From Mallotus nudiflorus (taxonomy: Eukaryota > Streptophyta > Magnoliopsida > Malpighiales > Euphorbiaceae): a stretch of 64,000 nt of DNA. Shown in pieces: positions 55,693-64,000 of the stretch. Location of the stretch: positions 3,985,001 to 4,049,000 of the forward strand of contig CANTUR010000166.1 of NCBI GenBank assembly GCA_947683625.1, in the 5' to 3' direction. The notes below the pieces were generated by a model. That model saw nothing but the letters and a program-made list of their open reading frames with translations, was not told the DNA's origin and searched no databases. The stretch's first letter is position 1, and every line of letters starts with the position of its first letter. Made by a program: the position numbers and the translations under genes.

Positions 55693-57766
55693 TGTAAACG
55701 GCAGGATTTATCGCGCATCCAAGATTTTAGCAACCGTGACACTGTTTGAACTCAAAACTCTAGAGAACACACTACTACATCATAAAGGCATAGTGTGGAG
55801 ATTAGGAGTCACCACCTAGCATAATAACTGGGACAATTTAAAGGTGGTGGTAACTCAATTCCACAACCAAAAAATTCTAGATACGGAATACTAACTTCTT
55901 TCAATCTTATGTTCATTTAGAATTAGTTTATTAATTATTACCTTATTCTCTAATTATATGCAATTTCATTTTAAACCCTAATTATTATTCATCTAACCCA
56001 AGGCAACAGTCATGAAATGGCACATAAAAATTGTATTCATATAATGAGACGTCCCTAAATTAGTCTAAACTATATTAATTTTAGGTTAGCTAAGTCTATA
56101 TTTTATTTACAAGTAAAATGAAACTAAAGGTAGGCCTATATTTTAAGATAATTAATAAGCCTAAGTCTACTTGTTTTAATTCTAAAAAAAAGTGGGCTTC
56201 AGTCTATTAATTTTAAGAAATAAATTAATAAGCTTAATTCTACTTAATTGTAAATTAGGTGATGTGATCCTAAATTTATTTATTTTAAAAAGAAAATGCT
56301 TTAATGGGTTGAGGTAAGTCTAAATTAATTTTAATTAAACTAAAAATAGGTCTAAGTCTAAATTAACCTAATGGGTCTAAATTAATTCTAAATTTAATTT
56401 AAACTAAACTCAAATTTTAAAGGTTTATTAATTAAATGAGTTAATTGTAAACATGGGCTTGGGGCCCAAAACACACAAAAATAAATAACAAGCCCAAAAA
56501 CATAAAAAATACTAAAACAATCAAATAAAAAAATCACACAAGCAATTAAATTATGTTTCTAAAAATCCTAAGTTGATTTCATGCAACCTAATATTAACCT
56601 ACAACCACCATTAATTTTATTAGGGTTTTACCAAACGAACCTAACTTACTAATTAATTTTAATAGTGTAGAAAATTAAATACTCACTATTCTCACTATTG
56701 AGGTTATTACAATTCCTACATAAATCAAAAGAAAATAAATAAATAAAAATATATACAAACCCAATAAAAAGGAATGCAACACAGAAAATAAAAAAACACA
56801 GAATGATAAAAATAAAATGAATCCTAAAACTATGTGATTTACACATAATTTAATCCATGGCATTTCATGAATCTTCACTAGGTTTTTCTTGGTTCAATCA
56901 CATATGCACCACAGTTTCACCATAGCCAAAGAAATAAAAAAACACAGGAAACAAAAATAATTAGAGACTTCTAAAAAATGAAACAAAATAAAAATAATAA
57001 AAAATGAAATCAAAATAAAATAAAAAATGAAAAGAAAAAGGAGATGCGATGTGGATGCTGTATTGATTAGCCCTTCAGAGAATGTTGATTTATCATGTTT
57101 GAATAGGTTGTGAACTTGATTTTGTGTCTCAGGTTTACTGCGTATTTTAACAACACTTTTTTAAAAACTTTTTCTTTCTTTTGCATTTTTTTTTTTTGCA
57201 ATTGATTTCTTTTGTAAAGCTCTCTATGTTTTTTAGCCAACAAGAAGATGAATAAGAAGCATTAAAAGAAGAAGAGCCCCCCTCCGTTCAAAAAAAAACA
57301 TATAGATTTTTATAAATAAAGGGCTAACCGAATCAGAGGAGATAAAGATTTTTATTTCAAATTTCTTTTAAAATATTTTTGAAACTACCTGACAACTCAA
57401 GATTTTATTAGGATTATTATTTTTCAAATTAATTTTATCTAATCAAAAATCAAGAAAATTATTTTCAAAATTTAAAAAATTAAAAAATTTGGTGTGGGAC
57501 CGATCCGAATTGTGCATTTCCAATCAGAAATGTGTAATTCCAATCAGCAATAATTTTTTTAACTTTTAATTACCAAATGACCCTTAAATGAATCAAAACA
57601 TTTCCATTAGGTCCCTAAAGAAAATATTATAATTAAGTCCTTAAAAAGCTACATTTAAGCCTTGAGATTCAAAAATCAATATCCACGGACCTATTTATAA
57701 CAAATTCTCATCATTGGAGTCCTCTATTGCATCCACACTCAACTATCCCAAAATTGGGTGCTTACA
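55693..57766 (-). repeat. E2 3' LTR
   Basis: 2074 bp; minus strand begins TGTAAGCACCC at 57766 and ends CCGTTTACA at 55693. Homologous to 32199-34408. Left flank atatt (55688-55692) lies in the Copia LTR fragment. Confidence 0.82.
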
Positions 57767-57780
57767 ATTGCCCCCCTTTA
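57767..57780 (-). promoter_or_regulatory. E2 polypurine tract
   Basis: Minus strand AAAGGGGGGCAAT immediately precedes the LTR start TGTAAGC. This fixes the LTR as the 3' one and the element as minus-oriented. Confidence 0.75.
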
Positions 57781-57849
57781 TCATTATTTGCTTGACAAAT
57801 TACGGCAAAGCAAATGAGCACACAATTTCAAAGCAAAGAGTTAGGATAC

Positions 57850-58460
57850 TTACCTGTGTGTCGTGACTATGTATGACACTATGTCATGTTGAATGCAGTT
57901 TAAGGAACACTAGAATTCCTATGGAATTTCTAGTTGTGATGTTATCACTGTGTTCAGTGAATAGTGATTGACACTGTGTTAGTTTATTTTGAAATGGACT
58001 ATAAATCTAGTGGAACATAGAGTGGTGATACTATCACTGTGTTCAGTGAATAGTAGCTGACACTATGTCTAATGTATTTTGAAAATAAGCTATAATTCTA
58101 GTGGAACATATAGCAGTGATACTATCATTATGTTCAGTGAATAGTATGTTCAGTGAATAGCGATTGACACTACATTTAGTGCATTTTAAAAACACGTTAT
58201 AGTTTTGATGGAACATATAATAGTGATGCTATCACTGTGTTCAATGATTAACGATTGACACTGCATTCAGTGTATTTTAAAAACATGCTATAGTTCCAGT
58301 GGAACATATAGCATGAATGCTATCACTATGTTCAGTGAATAGCAGTTGACACTGCATTTAGTGCATTTTGAAAACATGTTATAGTTCTTGTGGAACATAT
58401 AGCGATGATGTTATCACTATGTTCAATGAGTAGCAGTTAACACTATGTTCAATGCATTTT
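57850..58460. repeat. 91-bp tandem array in E2 3' region
   Basis: 'tatcact(g/a)tgttcagtgaatag' recurs at 57943, 58032, 58123, 58230, 58321 and 58412. Steps are 89, 91, 107, 91 and 91; the 107 step contains a 16-bp duplication. Each unit also has an inverted pair of the form 'gctataattctagtggaacatatagc' (arms gctata/tatagc with ttc/gaa inside). Confidence 0.88.
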
Positions 58461-58985
58461 GCTATATTCCCTATGGGATGTTAAGCTATTGAATTTTATT
58501 ATATTCCCTATGGGACGTCTAGTGATTGTAATTTTCACTATATTCCCTATGGGATGTTTAGTGATTGTTATGTTCACTATATTCCCTATGGGACGTCTAG
58601 TGATCATGATTTTCACTATATTCACTGTAGGACGTCTAGTAACTGTGATTGAAATTTTTACTATATTTCCTATAGAACGTTTAGCGAACATATGTTATAA
58701 CTATTGTGTAGTGTCTAGCTAAAGATAAATATGCTATAGGTCCTATGGAGCATCTAGAAAATTATAATAATGGTGCTATAGGTCCTGTGGAGCATTTAGC
58801 AAAAGATTTGAAATGTGCTATAATTCCTGTGGAATGTCTATCACTACTGTGTAGTGTTTAGCAAGTTGTGATTATTTGGAATTTTTGTTATAACTACTAT
58901 GTAGCATATAACAAAGTGGATTTGAAGACTATGTTATAGCGACTGTGTAGCATATAACTAAAATGAAGTGCAGCGTATGCAAAAT
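58460..58985. repeat. 39-bp tandem array and related degenerate units
   Basis: 'tattccctatggga' and variants occur at 58465, 58502, 58541, 58580, 58619 and 58664, a step of about 39. The core TCCC-TAT-GGGA is an inverted repeat. From 58720 to 58985 looser units such as 'gctataggtcctatggagca' and 'ttataactactatgtagcat' keep the same dyad layout. Confidence 0.85.
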
Positions 58986-59545
58986 GTAGACATCACATTA
59001 GAGTTTCGTGTTGACTAGTATTTTGAGATTTTGTGTTGATCAATGGTGCTGACTAATTAGAAATTATGTTGATTATCATTGAATTTTTTGCTGATTGACT
59101 CTAATTAACTACCTTTGTTGCTTAATGACCATGATTTACTTGTTGGCGTTAATGTTGATTCCACATATTGGGTTTATCTTCTTTTTTTGGACTTACTATT
59201 CCTGAAGACTTATTAAAGTTAGTTTCAATATGATGATTATTATAAAAGGTACTTTTTTTCAAAAATTTATGAGAAATTTCATCACTTTATCATAAGATGG
59301 TGTGCATAATGAATCTCACTAATTTTGATTTTCATGACTATCATTTATTTGCAATTCGCAAGATTCAAAAGTATCATAAATCATCTTATATTGAGAGTAT
59401 TTTTTTACTAAGTAAAGAGCTTACTTCCACACTTAATTTTAGGGAGAATTTGCTAAACAAAACTCATAGAATTTGAGCATAAACATATCGAATTTTGAGT
59501 ATTAAAACAGTCTTTAAGTTATTTTTGTGCTTTTCTTCCTTATCT
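58986..59545. other. E2 3' region, non-coding
   Basis: AT-rich, with repeated 'gttgattagt'-like words near 59010-59110; no coding seen. Confidence 0.4.
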
Positions 59546-59885
59546 AAGTATTCCCCCACCTTTCTAATATTACTCAGTGTGAATACTGTTGGAAAGGTCC
59601 TTTGGATACTCATACTCTTACAGAGCATTAGAGTAAATAGAGCAATATTTTATATGATCCTCTTTTAGTTTTTCCCCACCTTTCTCGAATTACTCAGCTT
59701 GGATACTACCAGAGGTTTCATATTGATACTCTTACTCATTTCTGAGCATTGGAGTAAATTATGCTTGTTCTTTTTTTGAATCCCCTCTTAGTATTCCTCC
59801 ACCTTTCTCGTATTACTCAACATGGATACCATCAAGGGATTTTGTACTTGTACTTATTTCTGAGCATTGGAGTAGATTTTATGCA
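59545..59885. repeat. ~121-bp tandem repeat, three units
   Basis: 'cacctttct' followed by 'attactca' and 'ggatac' recurs at 59557, 59677 and 59800, each followed by a 'gagcattggagta'-type segment. Confidence 0.85.
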
Positions 59886-61815
59886 TATTTATTATTCAAA
59901 AGACTTCAATGATACTCTAAAATTCAAGCAATTTATACTGCAAGTCTACAGATTTTATCTTTGCATTTTCTTCCCCTCGTTTGGGTGTAAAACAAGCAGT
60001 AAATTGATTAAAGTTTATAAACTCTCAACATAAAGATGTTAACTACTCATCTGAATTCTCCAAGGCTAATAAAAGAAATCCACTATAATCAAAGGTCATG
60101 AGATAGGCTTTCACACATGATTTCATGAAGTGGATGAATTTACTTTCAATTTATGGTTTTTATTATTGAGATTGTACTTTATTACAAAATCTAAGGAAAT
60201 CGAGTTTTGCTAATTCCCTTGATTATTTTGATGAGTGTTTGGCATTTGCTATCTCGCCCATTCTTATTAATGTATGAGTTCCTTTCCCCTTCTTTATTCT
60301 TTTTTATTTTTCCCTACACCAAAATACCATAAGTTAGTATAGTCTATTTGTAAATGAAGAGATTTTTTCCAAATGCAATGTTATTCTTATGCATTCTTCC
60401 CTTTTGATTATAATGATGATATCTCTAATCATAGGGTTATGATACTCCACCATTAAAGTTGTAGCTTTGGGCTGAATTTATCTTTCTGTCATTCCATTGA
60501 CGCTATGGTAGAGGTCTTCATTCCTTTTATTAACATCTTCTATAAAAAAAAGGTTTAGGAGTTAGAGGTCTTATTTCATGATTAAATAATTTTTCAAAGT
60601 GCATTCATTTCAAGTTTTGAGTGCATCCTACCCTTTTATAGGGCTAACAAATGTATTGCTGACATATTGGATCTTCTCATCACCATATTTCATACCCTAC
60701 ACTAGTCTAACTATTGTGGAGAGATGTTCCAGATGATGCTCTAGATGAGAACATAGAGATGAATGTTGAATCTGAGGAGCTTAAGCATCCTATCTAGCCT
60801 CTTGAGGTCGCCAGGATGATGCTTTTGCAAGTATCATTATTAGTGATATTCCCCTAATGGATGGGCCCATAATTAATTAGGCTCCTGCAGTCTAAAGTCC
60901 CATTGAGCATTAGGTTCACCTAAATAGTGTTACCTTTTTTCCTTCAAATGCTTCACTTGTGAACATTCTGACTACCTTTCTGCACTTTTATAACACTAAT
61001 TTTAAATGTTAGTAGTAGAGTATTTGTACAATAATGCCTAGGCACAAAGACTTTTATTATGCAGAGCAAGTATATCACAATAAATGTATGCAAGTATATG
61101 CAAGCTATATATGATATGTATTATCCTAATAGGTCTTCTATTTAGAATAGAGCTATGTTATTGATATTGGAATATGAAAATGAGATGCTTCATCGATAGC
61201 TTATAGGTTTCAACTTTGGATCCTTTAAGGTTGGCACTTATGATGTTAGAGCTTCTAATACAGTTTGTCGGACAAATGACCAGGCTATACTGTATTGATG
61301 AGCTATTGGTTGTTGGTTGCAATTTACTTCTTTTTTCCCCTAGTATTCTTTTACTAACTCTTCAGCCTTTGAACATAGATTTGTTTTTTTGCCCCTAACT
61401 TGTACTCAGAACTACATTTTGCCTACGGTTTCATTCTAAATTCATCAATGTTATTTTAGCAGTCTTTTTCTTCATGTGTGCAAAAAACTCAATTTGTTCA
61501 CTACTCCTATTGACCTTTTGTCTTACTAACCCTATTAGTTGCAGTCTCATATATTGAAGATGCAGAGTTGTGAGTGAACTGACTAAAGAGAATTCTTGAT
61601 ACTGAAATCAACTGAACTTGCTCATATTATAAGTTGAAGTATGTAATCATTAACTTGTGTAATCCCCTTGTTCTAGTTACATGCTTCAACTTTCTTTTTC
61701 TCCATCACTTCTCTACCACCAGTATGGTCATCTCTAGTTCATCATCACTGTCACTACTGATTTTGAGGGTTGTCCCTAAAGGCAAGATTTTTTTAACAAT
61801 ATAAAAGACCTATAG
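59886..61815. other. E2 internal region with no firm gene
   Basis: Plus-strand fragments around 60725-60795 read DDALDENIEMNVESEELKHP, an acidic stretch that could belong to an antisense gene, but stops are frequent. The open frame at 61216-61398 has no motif. I cannot assign coding here. Confidence 0.35.
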
Positions 61816-61992
61816 CTTCAAAGGATTCTTGAGCAAAACATAAGGCTTGATGTTGATGCCACAAATGATGATAGTTACAAAACAAAACTTACAATGCAAG
61901 TTACTGAGCCACCTAAATTTTTTACGTACAAGAGGACACTAGACTTACAAATAAAATCACAAAAGGGTGGTAAAAAGAGAAAATATAACTAA
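61816..61992 (+). pseudogene. Possible last exon of an antisense gene in E2
   Basis: After an acceptor-like CTATAG, an open stretch of 58 codons ends at TAA: LQRILEQNIRLDVDATNDDS, then 'MQVTEPPKFFTYKRTLDLQI' and a basic end KGGKKRKYN. The composition is protein-like and the end resembles a nuclear localisation signal. By position it matches the antisense genes of E1. Family unknown. Confidence 0.3.
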
Positions 61993-62570
61993 AATAATGA
62001 TCTCATATCTCTAATTTAGCTTTCATTATATATTATCTTTCCATTCAAATACTTATGTAGTATGATAAAGACAAATATGCGATATTTGAACAAAAATTTC
62101 AAATTCAATTTTAATCATTTAGTAGGGCAAAAATGAGAACATTTATTACATCACATGATACAACTCCTATTACTAATTAATCCTTTTAGATTTTCTGACA
62201 TAATATTTTTCTCTTATTTTTATCTCTCTGATTTTGTCTAACTATCATTTTATGGATTTTCTAATTAATGGGACCCTTTTTTCTTTTTTTCTTTCCTTAA
62301 ATTTTCCTCTCTTCAAAAGTTATATCATGTGATATATGAATGTTCTTTAAATTTGCATTTGTACCCATATTGAATGAATCTAATTAAATTGAATTTTTAT
62401 ATCAAATATGCATATGCAATTGATATCATAATCCACAGTACCATCAATATGTACATTACATAAGTAAGTACGATAAGAATTCATATCATCGATCACTAAA
62501 ACAAAACAAGTTCTAAAGAAACTAAAATTTTATTTAAAGAAGACAATAAGAAAATTTATTTCCTATTCTA
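61993..62570. other. E2 internal non-coding stretch
   Basis: AT-rich, no motif recognised. Confidence 0.4.
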
Positions 62571-64000
62571 AATGCTAGGGATGCTAAGTCTCATGGTGGT
62601 TGTCCTTCAGGTGGCTAACATAATGGCTATTCTTGCTTCTTCTCGCCAATTATCTCCATGACTTTATCTTTTTATACCTTAATTGTACATTTTTCTTTTT
62701 TGTCTAGTAACTTCTCATCATCAAACTCATCACCCCATCCTGTAGGCACAATCAACTCAAAAGGTATGTCAAAAGAAGGTGGTTTAGTGTAGAATACCTT
62801 GTAGTCAAACTTGCCTGAGGGCTATCTCAATAAATCTTTAACTCCTCTTTGTGGCTTCTTAAAAGTCTCAGATTTCTTACTTAATGGCTTGTCATTAACT
62901 CTAAATTCATCACCCCAACCTCCAGGTGTAATTGATTTAATGGGAATATCATAGGAGAGTGGTTTAGAGTAAAACACTTTATAATCAAAATTTCCTAAAG
63001 GCTAGCCCAACAAATCTTCAACTCCTCTTTGAGCTTTCTTATGAGTTAAAGATTCCACACTCTTTCCTTCATTACTAGGGGCATCAAGAGATTTCTCACC
63101 AGTTTGTAGGTTCATGTTCTCAAAGGAGTTTAGCACTTCTTCCTCACTTACTCCTGAGTTTATCATCATAATAGTTGGGGGTAAAATATTTCGATAGTTT
63201 GGGAAAGGAATATTTCTGGTGCTTGGGTTTTAGGGTTTGTAATTTTTCCAAAGTTTATAAGGTTTTGGATTTCATGTTTAAGGTGGGTGCAAGTGTCTAT
63301 GGAATAACCAGTAACTTGGTGGATTTTACAATAACTGTTTGGATCATATCATGGGATATTTAGGTTTGGCAGTCTAGAAAAGGCAAGGGGTCTGAGCAAG
63401 ACCTTTTGCATCAGGCGGTCTAAGGCTTTTGATAATGATTAGTTGAAATTGAAGAATTTCCTTGGTTATTGAACTATATGTACTTCCATAACTCGATTAG
63501 TGCTTCCTTGTTGTGTGCCCCTAGTTTGGTAGTTTTTTGCTCCAGTAGTTCTAAAGCTCTTCTTTTTCTCACTCTCAATTTCATCAGCTTGCAAACCATT
63601 ATCATAAAGGTCTATAAAAGATTTAAGGTTCATCATTTGCAACTTTTCAACCAAATTAGGAGAAATATTATGGATAATCATCCTAACTTAATCCTTCTCA
63701 GCCAATTTATTTTTCATTAATCTTGCCTTATTTATGAATCTAGTAAGGAAATTAGAAAATGACTCATTAGGTTTCTACTTAGTCAATTCTAAATCCCTAA
63801 TAGATACCTCTAACCTAGTGTTATAATCATATTATTTTAAGAAAGCAGTACATAATTCTCTTCAATCATCCCAAATAGATTTTTCTAACTCATGGTACCA
63901 GTTCATAGCCCTTCCCTCTAAGGATAATACAAATAACTTTGTGACTACCGATAATGGGGCTTTAGTGTTGCTCATAGTTATTGTATACTAACTAAAGTAG
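62571..64000 (-). pseudogene. E2 gag (continues beyond window)
   Basis: On the minus strand from the window edge: 'LSLEGRAMNWYHELEKSIWD' with DWRELCTAFLKNYDYNT, NESFSNFLTRFINKARLM, then MIIHNISPNLVEKLQMMNL and SFIDLYDNGLQADEIESEKK (63466-63681). These are the core of a plant Gypsy Gag. Toward its C-terminus a 60-residue module with FDYKVFY(S/T)KP and GWGDEF occurs twice in frame (period 180 bp, 62728 and 62908). Stops and frameshifts are scattered (for example 63665-63690 and about 63780). The N-terminus lies beyond 64000. Confidence 0.78.
62728..63085 (-). repeat. 180-bp in-frame duplication in E2 gag tail
   Basis: Plus-strand words 'catcaccccatcctgtagg' (62728) and 'catcaccccaacctccagg' (62908) begin two units of 180 bp. 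Both carry the 'tggtttag(t/a)gta'-type segment and 'cttcaactcctctttg'/'tttaactcctctttg'. Confidence 0.85.

Larger units (their letters stand above)
55693..64000 (-). mobile_element. Ty3/Gypsy element E2, 3' part, running off the window
   Basis: 3' LTR 55693-57766, polypurine tract, a 3' region with tandem arrays, a possible antisense exon (61816-61992) and gag (about 62580 to the window end). No protease, RT or integrase is recognisable between gag and the LTR, so it looks like a gag-only (non-autonomous) or deleted element. Confidence 0.65.

Noticed and set aside
58449..58722. Overlapping open frames on both strands with a repeated RRPIGNIVKI-type peptide
   Set aside because: The frame stays open only because the 39-bp DNA repeat is a multiple of three. 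Both strands are open in the same place, and there is no start/stop context; it is a repeat, not a gene.

Overview
The window looks like nuclear DNA of a flowering plant, most likely a eudicot. It is AT-rich, has GT-AG introns, and is packed with Ty1/Copia and Ty3/Gypsy LTR-retrotransposon debris nested several layers deep. I cannot name the species from the sequence. Only one host gene is clearly intact: a ten-exon branched-chain amino acid aminotransferase (BCAT) on the minus strand (20536-22797) with an organelle-targeting N-terminus.

Layout: (1) 1-16600 is a nest of retroelements. A degraded Copia element (Copia-2, minus, about 10006-16140) was hit in its RT gene by a second Copia element (Copia-1, minus, 2896-10005). 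Long solo LTRs of one Gypsy-type family (called T here) then inserted into Copia-1 (T1, 1-2895) and Copia-2 (T2, about 10608-13392). (2) 16600-24990 is the only host-like stretch: non-coding DNA, a 361-415 bp inverted-repeat MITE in two copies, a 1.1 kb foldback element, and the BCAT gene. (3) 24992-54408 reads as one 29.4 kb composite Gypsy element (E1, minus), bounded by related LTRs with a near-matching 5-bp target duplication (cttat/tttat). It has a tRNA-Arg-like primer site next to its 5' LTR, gag, protease and an internally deleted pol. Between pol and the 3' LTR lie two plant-type genes in antisense: a DUF7745-like gene and a plant-mobile-domain (PMD) gene, both decayed. E1 was then hit by an Athila-like solo LTR, four T-family LTRs (T3-T6) and one LTR of the E2 family. 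(4) 54409-55692 holds scraps of another LTR element and of a Copia-1-type LTR. (5) 55693-64000 is the 3' LTR, a satellite-like 3' region and the gag of a second Gypsy element (E2, minus) that runs off the window.

T copies are solo LTRs (one truncated), each about 2.3-3.4 kb and without internal sequence, which points to repeated LTR-LTR recombination. Target duplications and a natural empty site in the sister LTR of E1 let the order of several insertions be read directly. Two T copies (T4 and T5) lie in opposite orientation inside the PMD gene and could form a 2.3-kb-arm hairpin. The most interesting architecture is E1: an LTR element whose 3' region carries a spliced, host-like PMD gene in antisense, with GC-rich palindromic blocks shared between its LTRs and that gene.
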